A stretch of DNA of 64,000 nucleotides from Roseiarcus sp963805295. GTDB lineage: Bacteria > Pseudomonadota > Alphaproteobacteria > Rhizobiales > Beijerinckiaceae. Position numbers and translations under genes: made by a program. Under the pieces are notes generated by a model, which did not search any database, had not been told where the DNA came from, and saw only the letters and a list, made by a program, of their open reading frames with translations. The DNA lies in NCBI GenBank assembly GCA_963805295.1, contig CAWDTW010000100.1, positions 1 through 64,000 of the forward strand, written 5' to 3'. Positions 27,080 to 36,038 of this stretch are shown piece after piece (within the stretch, counting starts at the first letter, position 1; each line of letters opens with the position of its first letter).

Positions 27080-27805
27080 GTGGACTCTCGCAGGATTTTC
27101 ATTATCACAGCCGCCTGTGTTGCACTTTTTGCAACGAACCCTTCGACAGATGATTACGTCGCGTGGGTAAAAGATTCGCTATCGCATTCAGCTCCGGCTG
27201 GAGAACAACAGTTCGGAAAAGCGCTGCTTGCACTCTTTGGCGGACCCTTGATCAGTGCGAATACGCAGCGACGTAATTATCTATTTTTTTCAATCTTCGT
27301 CACACCACTAGATGCTCAACATCGATTGACAACCTTAGGGCTATTGCGTAACTTTGTCCCGCTGTCGGAGCCAACCGCGTTCAAGCCCGCCGCGCCTGGC
27401 GCTCACGTGATCCCAGCGGGAACCGAAGGAAGTTGGCTTCCGGATGACGGTTACGTTTGGGTGGTCAATCCTCCGCCTCCCGGTGACTTTAGGGTGCGAT
27501 GGGAACCCGGACGACAATCCGGACAACACGCTCACGTTGTCGCCGCCGATGCTGAGGGGCGTTGGATACCAGAAGACGGTTATATTTGGGTTGTAAACCC
27601 ACCGCCTCCTGGCGATTTTGCAGTTAAATGGGATCCGGGTCGCGCCTCAAGACTTCACCCGCACGTAGTCGCGTCCAATGCGGAGGGGCGCTGGCTGCCC
27701 GGGAACGGCTATCGCTGGCTAAACGACCCTCCGATCGCAGGCGACTTTCGGGTGATGCCGATCTCAAATGCTCCGAACATCAATCGCCCTATTCCCACTC
27801 CCTGA
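27080..27805 (+). CDS. DUF4359-like protein with three tandem WxP/PPPGDF repeats
   Basis: The product is 241 aa from GTG 27080, with GGAGAGG about 10 bases upstream; the frame is open further upstream without support. A signal or membrane segment (FIITAACVALFATNPSTDDY) leads into a DUF4359-like part ending RRNYLFFSIFVTPL. Three repeats of about 46 residues follow, each with G-x-W-x-P-x-x-G-Y-x-W-x-N-x-P and PPPGDF-V (around 27415, 27548 and 27680). The second repeat is the closest to the first. I infer a periplasmic or surface protein in which the repeats form small beta modules. The function is unknown. Confidence 0.65.
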   Translation: MDSRRIFIITAACVALFATNPSTDDYVAWVKDSLSHSAPAGEQQFGKALLALFGGPLISANTQRRNYLFFSIFVTPLDAQHRLTTLGLLRNFVPLSEPTAFKPAAPGAHVIPAGTEGSWLPDDGYVWVVNPPPPGDFRVRWEPGRQSGQHAHVVAADAEGRWIPEDGYIWVVNPPPPGDFAVKWDPGRASRLHPHVVASNAEGRWLPGNGYRWLNDPPIAGDFRVMPISNAPNINRPIPTP

Positions 27806-27855
27806 TTACAAAATAGCTCTGTTGGCGGCATCGCTGCACCGCGCAACTGGATCAC

Positions 27856-30800
27856 TCAATGCAGGGCTCGGACAATTCGCGCCCGCGTCGATTTATGCAA
27901 TACGTCTGCTCCCTGTTTCAGCGCCCGCCGAAGAGCCGTCCTCGAAATTCCAATTCGTTGCGCCGCGGCTCTTTCCCCGATTTCGTCACATAAGCCGCGG
28001 ATTTTAGAGTCCAGCAAAGCGACGCTTTTTGCAACGCCATATTCAATTTCCGAGTCTTCATCATCGCCAAGGAAATAGCGCTCTTCCCACTTATTCGCCT
28101 CTTTGCCGATATGGATAATTTGCGTGGCAATGACATGCCGTCGCTCTGTCCGCCCGCTGTCAATGAAATCGCCATTGAGGAATTTGGCTTCAGGTCGAAG
28201 ATGGTATTGCGCCAAGGCCTCCGCGTAGGTCTTGAGTTCAGCGGCTGGAATTGGCTTGCCGGTTTCGCGATCGAATGCGGCTTTGGCAGCTTCGCGAATA
28301 TTCCGATTGAAGGCGGCAACGGGCTTCAAGTCCGATTGCTTCCGCGGCCTGCCGCGCTTGGGCATTGCCCATTGCTCAGCGTCCGGCAATTCGAATTGCG
28401 GCCGAGCATGATAGGCATTCAAGAAATTAAACGGCTTCACTTGGTCGGCGTATTCGCGCTCATAATTGAATGCCGCGAACCATTTCAACAGAGCCGGCGT
28501 CGTTGCCCCGTAGCGGCTCACAGCCGGCTGCTTCAAGGCGTCGTGATACGATAGGTCCACCTGGTCGGCATGCCCGTCCAATGCCGCCAGAATGATCCTG
28601 TACCAGAGGTCGTATTGCCAGCGCTCAACGCCAATGTCGTTCAAAGGGACTAGCGGCGCGGGAATTGAATTGGGCGCATCACGGCTTCATAGGGTGGGAG
28701 GTATTGCCCCAGCCCATGCGCTGAGGCCTTGCGAATGATGACTTCGCCGGCGGGTCCGATATTGAAAAGCGCATAGCGCTTCGCCGAAATGCAATAGCAA
28801 TAGAGCGGGTTCGAATTCCGCTTTGCCGACGCTTGCCGCAATTCGGATAATTGCGCGTCTTCGATTTTGAATATCGAGCCCTTTTTCTCGTAGGGATTTA
28901 GCGGCGAAAACCAATCGCAAATGGATTGCGCCCGCTCGAAGAATTCGGCTTGGCCCATGTTGTCGGGCTTTGCGATTGCCAGGCTGTCAGTGTCGCAGAA
29001 TGCCCAATCCAAGCTCTCTTGAATGCAAAGGCGTTCGGCAATCCCGAGCATGAGCCGCGCTGCGCCGGTTATCAGGGTCGCGAGCAACGGATGAAAAATC
29101 GCCCCGGCTCTTCGACCTTTTTCAACTCGACGGGAAATCCCTCGCCGCTCGGCCCATAGCAAATGAGCTTTTCCGGAGCGTCCAGCTCGCCAACTATGAA
29201 TTCGACGAAAATTCCGTAGCTGGTCGAATTCGCCAATATCTTGAGCGCTTGTTGGTCGCTATCGAGCGCCTGGGCTTTTGCGCTTAGCCTCTCCTGTTCG
29301 CATTGAAGCGCGTCAGCCTCAGCGTTCGAGGCAATTTCCAATTGCTCGCGGATCGCCTTTAGGCGCTTCCTAACTCCCTTCAATTCCGCCTTGATCGCCA
29401 GAGCGGAGGTCGATAAGCCGCTTGAAAAAGTCGTCCTTCAACGGGTCGACGCGATAATTCGAATTTCCTGCGATCGAAATCGCCCTCAATCCGCGTCTGC
29501 GGCTCCTTCGGCGAAAAAGTGATCGCCTCAAGAATCTCCGGCGATTTTCCGCCATGCAATTTTGCGGCGATCACGTCGGCGAGCGTGAACCAAAGCGGAA
29601 AATCGGCTGCTCAGATAATTCAAGCCAATGGTCTGCGATTTTCCATCATATTTTGCGCGGACCGGGAAAATGTCGGCTTGCGGCGCGACGCGAACGATCG
29701 TCGTCAAGAGGGGCCAAAATTCGGGGTGCCGAAGATCGTCTTGGGCAACCGTTTGGACAAGCGCCCGAACCCTTTCCGTTGAGTCCAACCAGTCCATGCC
29801 CTTGGCGATGACGAAACGCCATAACCCCATGAGAGTGCAGACGGTCGGATACATGGAGAGGAAGTCGCAATAGAGCACCTGGCGAATTTTGCGCCGCCAG
29901 CGCACTTCAGCCCGCCCGCCGAAATAGGCGCTCAAAATGTTGCCGGTGAGATGGTCCGGAAAATCGGGCTGGACCTCGCGGAAGGGCCGCACGCCCATTT
30001 GCTTGAGGTAGGCCTTGCCGAGGCTCGCCTCGCTCAGCACCTTGCCCATTGGCGTTTCCTCAAGCGCATGGAGCGCATAACGATCGCGCAAGGCCTGGTA
30101 GCACTCCCACGTCGCCTGAACGTCCTGGACTGCGTAGCGGACATATTTCGGCTGTCAGTGGCTTCCCATGCCCGCCGCTTTCGGCTTTGCGGGTCGGCGT
30201 CTTGAGGAAGTCGGCGAGCGACGCAAGCGTGAACGATCGGCTGAACAGCGCCGCGGCGATCGTCTTCAAATCGATGAACGATCCACGCCGGTTGCGAGGC
30301 GCAATCTTCCGCTTGCGTTGTCCACGAGCGTCCCGCCACTTCGGGGGATGCGTGAACTGGATCAATGAGGCGCGAGCGTTGAGGTGCCGCACCTGAATGG
30401 CCGGCCGCCACCGGAGGCGAGAGAGCTTGAACGTGAAGCCGCCGCGCATCGCCTTGCCGCGAGCGGAGCCGTGTTTGATCGCCAATCGCGAGATATCGAA
30501 CGGCAGATTGAAGCCGACGATCGAAGCGCGAAGATCATAGGCCCGGGCGAACAGCACTTCGTCCACGAATTCCGTCGCCGGTCCGCAACTTGTGCCCGCT
30601 CTCGCGGCAGTGTCGGCGAAGCAAGGTCAATTCCACCTCGCTGACCACGGCCGGATCATAGAAGAGCCCGGCTTCGTCCAGTTCGTCGCCTTTGCGAAAC
30701 TGATACGCCCCGATGCGCAGACGCTGCGCGGCATCGACTGTCGTTTCCGTATCGAAGACGAGCGTCCATTCGGACGGCGGCGCGGGCTTGCCCGACCGCT

Positions 30801-30921
30801 TTTGGCGGGAGGGTTCAGCGCCGGCCTTTTGCGGCGGTGGCGCAAAGGCGCGCACGGCGATGGCGAGGTGGTCAGCCTTTGCCGGAATCGTGTCCGCGGC
30901 GGACTCTCGATCGTTGCTCAT
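27856..30921 (-). pseudogene. Family-B DNA polymerase with 3'-5' exonuclease, multiply frameshifted
   Basis: Joining the frames gives about 1000 residues from ATG 30921. Exo I is WTLVFDTETTVDAAQRLRIG (about 30735-30770), Exo II GFNLPFDISRLA (about 30500), Exo III YAVQD (about 30125). Polymerase motif A is YCDFLSMYPTV (about 29860), motif B QQALKILANSTSYG (about 29235), and motif C FCDTDSLA (about 28990). A C-terminal region of about 260 aa ends in a helix-turn-helix-like ISRTALRRALKQG. At least seven one-base shifts (for example near 30540, 30147, 29595, 29460, 29395, 29110 and 28690) break it. The start overlaps the stop of the HNH gene (ATGA). The combination with HNH and Cas1 genes is that of casposons. 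Confidence 0.85.
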
Positions 30922-31292
30922 GGTTGCGCCGCGCCGTTTCCACGGTCCGATTGCCGATCGATGGCGAACAGCTTCGCCGCGAATTCACGAAGTCGCTTCA
31001 CCAACTGCTCGAACATGTCGGCCAGCCCGAGAAGGAAGTGCGCTATGCGTTCGGGATCGTTTGGCGGATTGCTGTTCGCCGGGGGATGATCCTTTTGCGA
31101 GTCGCTCAGAATACGATGGCAGTTGCGGCAGATCGGAATCATTTCGTCCCCAAAGGCGCGGCCGGAAACGTGATGGAGCTCAAAGACCAATGGTTCGTCG
31201 ATCCCGCAGAAGGGGCACCGAGGTGTATTCGTGCCCAATCGCTCCAGCGCCCGCTGCTTGCGGCGCTCACGGTTCAATTCGTGATTATTCAT
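30918..31292 (-). CDS. Small HNH endonuclease, PolB/Cas1-associated
   Basis: The product is 124 aa from ATG 31292, with GGAGAG 8 bases upstream. A basic N-terminus (NRERRKQRALERLG) is followed by a zinc-bound HNH core: CPFCGIDEPLVFELHHVSG and IPICRNCHRILSDSQ. The helical C-terminus contains LLGLADMFEQLVKRLREF. It is intact, unlike its neighbours. It overlaps the polymerase start by 4 bases and follows the 31306-31889 gene by 13 bases, so the three form one operon. A nuclease in a Cas1/PolB element could nick DNA during excision, replication or integration; this is inference from the family. Confidence 0.85.
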   Translation of the reverse strand: MNNHELNRERRKQRALERLGTNTPRCPFCGIDEPLVFELHHVSGRAFGDEMIPICRNCHRILSDSQKDHPPANSNPPNDPERIAHFLLGLADMFEQLVKRLREFAAKLFAIDRQSDRGNGAAQP

Positions 31293-31305
31293 GCTGAACT
31301 CTCCT

Positions 31306-31889
31306 TCAAACAACGATGCGGTAGATGTGCTCGAAGCTCTGATCGTGAGCTGATGCGAGCCGGTAAAGTGCGTTGGGTCGGGTCTCGAAGGCGTGGATCT
31401 TCCCTGAGATGTCGGCGACGCTCGCGCCTTCGAACTCACTTAAGACCGCTGGCTTGTTTGTCCGCAGAAACTCGCCGACCGCGGACATGAAGCGGCCGAT
31501 CTTCGACGCCGCGTCAAAATCGCCGACCACAACTTGAAGCGACTCTGCCGTCTGAGAAGAGCAGCATCCGCCGCGGCAGCTGATGGCGGACTATCCAGCG
31601 CCGTCCCTGGCGCTCGATGATGTCGCGCTCCGTCGCGAAGTGGCGGAGGCGCTCAGGCGCGATCTTCGCCGCCTTCGCCGCAGCGCTCAGGCTCTTTCTC
31701 CTGGCGCAGCACTCTGAAGGCGAGTTGCAGCCGGTCGTCTGCGATCGGCCGGGGCGGACGCTTTAACGAGACCGCAGCTTCCTTGGGCTTCGGGTGTCCG
31801 CGGGCCTGGCTGCGGGAAATGCCCTTGGCCGTGCCACGAGCGATCCGGCGAGCGTATTCCGCTCGATAATCCCGCCTTCCCTCTGACAT
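31306..31889 (-). pseudogene. DNA-binding-like protein of the Cas1/PolB operon, two frameshifts
   Basis: ATG 31889 gives a basic N-terminus (RRDYRAEYARRIARGTAKG, SRSQARGHPKP). A shift near 31690 leads to a helix-turn-helix-like part, KSLSAAAKAAKIAPERLRHF, then QGRRWIVRHQLPRRMLLFSD. A second shift near 31540 leads to VVVGDFDAASKIGRFMSAV, then HAFETRPNALYRLASA and a terminal YRIVV. Restored length is about 194 aa. I recall similar hypothetical proteins in Rhizobiales but no assigned function. The basic N-terminus and helix-turn-helix suggest DNA binding. It is the first gene of the operon with HNH and PolB. Confidence 0.6.
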
Positions 31890-31989
31890 GATGCGCTCCC
31901 GTGATTCGCGCGGTCCAACTGACGGGAAAGTAGCCAGCGCAATTCGGCGAGAATCCGCGTTCTGCGCGGGGCTCTGGGAGGGCGGCGGC

Positions 31990-32112
31990 GTGCCGGAAAC
32001 CCCGCGTTGGGAGACGCGTGAAGATATCGAAAGGGAGGCGAGGGCGAGAGGCCTTCGACCACCGACGCCAGATCAGCTAGAGCGCTGGCGCGGCAAGCGC
32101 TTACTTGGACCG
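31990..32112 (+). pseudogene. Truncated N-terminus of a MerR-like/HTH gene
   Basis: GTG 31990 has GGGAGGG about 8 bases upstream and begins PETPRWETREDIEREARARG, then LRPPTPDQLERWR, a start typical of a helix-turn-helix protein in Rhizobiales. After about 40 residues (GKRLLGPAKQ) the sequence turns into the antisense of the Cas1 fragment. The rest of the gene is missing. This marks a recombination breakpoint at about 32110-32148. Confidence 0.4.
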
Positions 32113-32147
32113 GCAAAGCAGACCTCGGACTATCAGGGCAGCGTCGT

Positions 32148-32487
32148 CGTTGCAGAACTCCATCCGCTTGCGCCGATCCGATCGCGTCTCGGTCTGCCAA
32201 GCGACGCGATCTCGGTTGGCTGCAAAGTTCTCGCCGCTGGCGACCGTCACGACGTCGCCCGTCCAATCGATTTTGACGAGCGGCACCTTCTGTTGGTTGA
32301 GCCAGGTCAGGACGTCGAAAGTGATGCTGCCGCTGCCGTCCAGCATGATGATCCGCGGCGGGAGGTCGGCGTCGCCTTTGAAGTAGCGATAGGTCTCCTG
32401 CTTCTGCGGATAGTGGGTGAAGCCATTGCGAATGATGAGCGTTCCGGCTTCGATCCGGAGCGAAACGCCGTGCCCGGCGAGGATCAA
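32148..32487 (-). pseudogene. cas1: Cas1 endonuclease, N-terminal fragment
   Basis: The frame contains LILAGHGVSLRIEAGTLIIR, GFTHYPQKQETYRYF, then RIIMLDGSGSITFDVLTWLN and VPLVKIDWTGDVVTVAS. This is the beta-rich N-terminal domain of Cas1, ending at RKRMEFCND (about residue 112), where homology stops. The start is uncertain: a TTG lies at 32487, and the same frame is open further upstream with a basic stretch. The catalytic helical domain is absent here. A fragment of the C-terminus lies on the opposite strand at 32858-33048. There is no Cas2, no other cas gene and no CRISPR array in the window, so this is a solo Cas1. Confidence 0.8.
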
Positions 32488-32489
32488 AG

Positions 32490-32857
32490 GATCACGTGAA
32501 GGCTTTCGCCTTACTCTCTTGTCCTTTGAGCCGGTACCGCGGCTACCCCAATGCCGGGAGCGCAGGAACTAAGCACCACCACGGTGTCTGATGGGGAAAT
32601 CCGCGATTGTTCCTGTTTTTTGTGCCAGGAAAATTGATGGCGGCCCTCGCGTATCGTGATGACAAAATCTTGGCACGAAACCTGCTTTCGCACCCATTCT
32701 TTTGTTTGACCCCGGCGGAGCCATTCTTCCGCCCCGACCGCAGTTCGATTGCGCCATCGTGTCGAGTGGCGGTCAAGGATGGCCGCGCTTTTCGCGGCCA
32801 CCCGAAGGGCTTGTCCTTGACGGCCGCGAGCACGATGGCACGCTGGCTGTATCGGGC
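32490..32857 (+). other. Spacer between the two Cas1 fragments, no gene recognised
   Basis: Several open frames cross this stretch on both strands, but none has a motif I know. If the Cas1 N-terminal segment was inverted, this would be its original 5' flank. The last 40 bases read in one frame as GREHDGTLAVSG. That loosely fits the Cas1 segment expected before the C-terminal fragment. Confidence 0.4.
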
Positions 32858-33048
32858 ACTATGATCGGGAGGGTGCGCCGGCTTTCGTGTTCGACTTGAT
32901 GGAGCCGGAGCGGCCGAAAGTGGATCAGGCTGTGCTCGCGTTCCTGAAGTCAGAGAAGCTCGACCCAGCGGACTTCACGATCCGAGAGGATGGAGTGGTG
33001 AGGCTCAATCCGGAGTTGGCGAGACGGGTCGCAGCGTTCGTGATCTAG
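32858..33048 (+). pseudogene. cas1: Cas1 endonuclease, C-terminal fragment
   Basis: The plus-strand frame reads HYDREGAPAFVFDLMEPERP, KVDQAVLAFLKSEKLDPADF, then VVRLNPELARRVAAFVI and a stop. The FVFDLMEPERP block is the conserved Cas1 C-terminal motif containing a metal-binding aspartate. The middle third of Cas1, with the catalytic glutamate, is missing. The orientation is opposite to the N-terminal fragment, so an inversion plus deletion broke a single ancestral gene, or two genes once lay head to head. Confidence 0.75.
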
Positions 33049-33181
33049 GCATTAGCCCTGCGCGGAAGCACTCAGAGCCAGGCCGCCCCCCAAACCGGTT
33101 TCTGCTGCAGGTTGGGACAGGGGCAGATAGAGACCGCATAAGATACGTTCCCTTGCGTTTTTTCGATAAAGGTCGCGGGCA

Positions 33182-33703
33182 ATGGTTGAGGCGCTAAAGT
33201 TCATTCTTGCCACTTTGGGCGCTGCTACAGGAACCGCAGCTCTTGTGTGGCGTTTGATTGATGAATTTGGTGCCTACTTGCGAATATCGGTCAAGATTGA
33301 CGCCGCTAAAGCTGGTTGGATTACGGCACTCACTGTTGTTGATAATAAAGGAAATCGTCAGAAGAAAATTAATTATTCAATGTTACTCATTTGGCCAGAA
33401 ACCGAACGCCCTTTGGAAACGGCCAAAATTCTTGCAACTAAGGTAGACTATAAAGGCCAGTTGCAATATACAAACGATCTTGAATCTTTCCGAGTCGAAA
33501 GCACCATTGTTGGAGAAGAACGCGTCCTCATCCCGCTGAAATTCTATTATTCGGAAAATGTTGACTTAGCAGACGAAACAGTCACTTATCGAGTTCCAGT
33601 AAACATTGAGGCGTTCAAGAGTTCCGTCCCGTATGCTGTGAGATTTTTTGTGTTTGCAGCTCCCAGGTTACATCGTTCAACCCAAGATGCATTCATCATT
33701 TAG
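33182..33703 (+). CDS. Membrane-anchored protein of unknown function, upstream of STAND NTPase
   Basis: The product is 173 aa from ATG 33182. One N-terminal membrane segment (FILATLGAATGTAALVWRLI) is followed by a soluble beta-rich domain of about 140 residues with no motif I know. It is AT-rich compared with the chromosome. The STAND NTPase gene begins 50 bp downstream in the same direction, so the two are likely one unit. A role as membrane partner or effector of that NTPase is inference only. Confidence 0.65.
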   Translation: MVEALKFILATLGAATGTAALVWRLIDEFGAYLRISVKIDAAKAGWITALTVVDNKGNRQKKINYSMLLIWPETERPLETAKILATKVDYKGQLQYTNDLESFRVESTIVGEERVLIPLKFYYSENVDLADETVTYRVPVNIEAFKSSVPYAVRFFVFAAPRLHRSTQDAFII

Positions 33704-33752
33704 GAAATCAGAACCGGTCACCGGCCAAATAGTCATGTACTAGGCGTGAGTT

Positions 33753-36038
33753 ATGGAGACATTTCAGTCACACACTATAATGGCCGGCCCGCCGACCTAT
33801 GAACTTCACTCCCTTGGCTGGAAGGCCTTCCAGCAGCTCTGCGTTACAGTGGCATCGGAGATTTGGGGCCAAACAGTCCAAGGGTTCTTCGACTCTCACG
33901 ATGGTGGCCGCGACGGTGCGTTTTACGGGATTTGGTCATCTGGAAGAGCCGAGACCTTTGAAGGCAGCTTCACACTTCAGTGTAAGTTCTCTCAGAGGCC
34001 AGGCCAAAGCGTCAGTTTAGGCTTGAGCAAAGATGAGCTAGAAAAGGCGGCGCAACTCGCGTCGCGAGGCTTATCCGAGAACTATTTTCTCTTCACCAAT
34101 ATGCAGCTAACCGGTACTGCGGACGAGGCTATCCGCTCTGCGTTCGAAGCGTTACCGGGCCTTACGCGATGCCGCATCTACGGCGCGGAACAAATTTCTC
34201 AATTCATTCGGGAGTCGCCCCGCCTTCGCATGCTCGTGCCGCGGATCTACGGTCTTGGTGATCTTGGGCAAATCCTGGACAAGCGCGCATATGACCAGGC
34301 GCAAGAGATCTTGAGTTCCCTTGGCGACGACATGAATAAGTTTGTGATGACTGACGCGTTCCGTGCCAGCGCCCGCGCCATTGTCGAGCACGGCTTCGTA
34401 CTTCTGCTCGGCGAACCTGCCTGTGGAAAATCAGCGATCGCTGCTGCCCTTGCGCTTGGCGCGCTGGACGAATGGAATTGCTTTACGGTGAAGGTTCGCG
34501 GCCCATCGGACTTCGTCGCAGCCTCCAATCCTCATGAGAGGCAGTTCTTCTGGGTAGACGACGCCTTTGGGGCCACGCAACTCGATTGGCAGATAGCGGC
34601 GCAGTGGAACACTTCGTTCCCCCACATTCGCGCTGCAATCCGACGCGGTGCCAAGTTCGTTTTCACGTCGCGAGATTACATTTACAGAAACGCTCGAAAC
34701 GTCCTCAAGGAATTGGCGCTGCCTCCTATCCAAGACTCGCAGGTGATCATCCGAGTTGAGCAGCTGTCAAAAGACGAGCGCGAGCAGATCCTATATAATC
34801 ATATCCGGCTGGGTACACAGTCGACCGCTTTTAAGCGCCAGATCAAACCCTTTTTGGATAAAGTCGCTGTGCATAGGCGGTTCAGTCCCGAAATCGCGCG
34901 GAGGTTAGGTAATCCTGCTTTTACGAGGCAGTTAAAAATTTCTGCACACGGGCTGGATGATTTTGTTGAGCGCCCCATTCCGTTGGTACAAGAGGTAATA
35001 CGAACGCTTGATCCCGCCAGTCGTGCTGCAATTGCGTTGGTTTTCATGCGTGGCGGTTGGGTCGCTAGCCCTGTGAGTTTGCTTCCTGAGGAAGAAACTG
35101 CTATCGCCCTACTTGGCGCGACTGGCGCCGAGGTTCGGGCGGCTCTGGCACCTCTCGACGGAAGCCTGCTGATCCAAGTGCGACAAAAAGGCGAGTTTGG
35201 TTGGCGCGCCAAACATCCGACGATCCTCGACGCATTTGCCGCGCTTGTTGCCGCAGACCGCGAACTCATGGACATTTACCTAATCGGCACGCCAGTCCGG
35301 CAATTGCTCTCGGAGATCGCATGCGGCGACACACTCATCGGTGGCGTCAAAGTCGAAGTGACAGCTGACCGGTATGACGGGTTGATCGGACGCATCCAAG
35401 TCTTCCACGACGAAAGTTATGAGAGCCGTAACGCGGTTAACAGCTTCCTTGCGCATCGCTGTGGAAGGGAATTCTTGAAAAACTTCTTGGAGAGACATCC
35501 TACCTTTGTCGATAAACTTTATGTTATATCGTATTTTAACGCGTCAACTGCGATTGACGTACTCAACAAACTTTATGCGGTCGGTCTTCTAGCTGAAGAG
35601 CAACGGCTTAAGCATGCCGCAGCCGTGCGTGAACTCGCGGTTCAAACGCCGGACGATGGTTTCCTGGACCAGTACACGGTTTCATTCTTGAAAGACGGTG
35701 AAATTGAAGAGATTCTGTGGGATATTCGTGAGAAGGTACTTCCAAATATACGTCTTGAAATTGAAGTCTGGAAGGATAAATACTCGGGCGGCGAAAGTCC
35801 ATCCGATTATTTTTCCACTCTAAACAGTACCTTATCCGCCTTCGCTACTGCGTTTGCGCACGATTCGAACGCCATCACTTTGATTGAAAGGGGAAAGGCA
35901 GCGATTGATATTGCGGTCGCAGAGCTTGATTTACAGGGTGATGGGGAGCCTGACTACGGCGAATACCGCTATGATCGCGGCGCTGCGGGACACTCTGGAT
36001 CTGACTCGCGATCAATTTTTGACGATGTCGACGATTAA
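33753..36038 (+). CDS. STAND NTPase with N-terminal restriction-endonuclease-like domain (Avs-like)
   Basis: The product is 761 aa; ATG 33753 (ATG 33780 is an alternative, giving MAGPPTYELHSLGW). Residues 15-80 form an Mrr-like PD-(D/E)XK core (SHDGGRDGAFYG with D50/D54, then LQCKFS with K78). Residues 205-350 form a STAND-type NTPase (Walker A GEPACGKSA at 220-228, Walker B QFFWVDD ending at 270, sensor KFVFTSRDY). The remainder is a helical C-terminus likely to be the sensor region. The plan matches antiviral STAND proteins, in which target recognition activates a nuclease. Family assignment (nSTAND3-like) is from memory of motif layout. The frame is clean. Confidence 0.75.
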   Translation: METFQSHTIMAGPPTYELHSLGWKAFQQLCVTVASEIWGQTVQGFFDSHDGGRDGAFYGIWSSGRAETFEGSFTLQCKFSQRPGQSVSLGLSKDELEKAAQLASRGLSENYFLFTNMQLTGTADEAIRSAFEALPGLTRCRIYGAEQISQFIRESPRLRMLVPRIYGLGDLGQILDKRAYDQAQEILSSLGDDMNKFVMTDAFRASARAIVEHGFVLLLGEPACGKSAIAAALALGALDEWNCFTVKVRGPSDFVAASNPHERQFFWVDDAFGATQLDWQIAAQWNTSFPHIRAAIRRGAKFVFTSRDYIYRNARNVLKELALPPIQDSQVIIRVEQLSKDEREQILYNHIRLGTQSTAFKRQIKPFLDKVAVHRRFSPEIARRLGNPAFTRQLKISAHGLDDFVERPIPLVQEVIRTLDPASRAAIALVFMRGGWVASPVSLLPEEETAIALLGATGAEVRAALAPLDGSLLIQVRQKGEFGWRAKHPTILDAFAALVAADRELMDIYLIGTPVRQLLSEIACGDTLIGGVKVEVTADRYDGLIGRIQVFHDESYESRNAVNSFLAHRCGREFLKNFLERHPTFVDKLYVISYFNASTAIDVLNKLYAVGLLAEEQRLKHAAAVRELAVQTPDDGFLDQYTVSFLKDGEIEEILWDIREKVLPNIRLEIEVWKDKYSGGESPSDYFSTLNSTLSAFATAFAHDSNAITLIERGKAAIDIAVAELDLQGDGEPDYGEYRYDRGAAGHSGSDSRSIFDDVDD

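Noticed and set aside
31888..32499. A 203-codon plus-strand frame over the Cas1 N-terminal fragment
   Set aside because: Only its first 40 codons look genuine (listed as an HTH remnant). The rest is antisense to Cas1.
27000..33100. A CRISPR array near the Cas1 fragments
   Set aside because: I looked for regularly spaced direct repeats of 23-40 bases and found none. Cas1 here appears solo.
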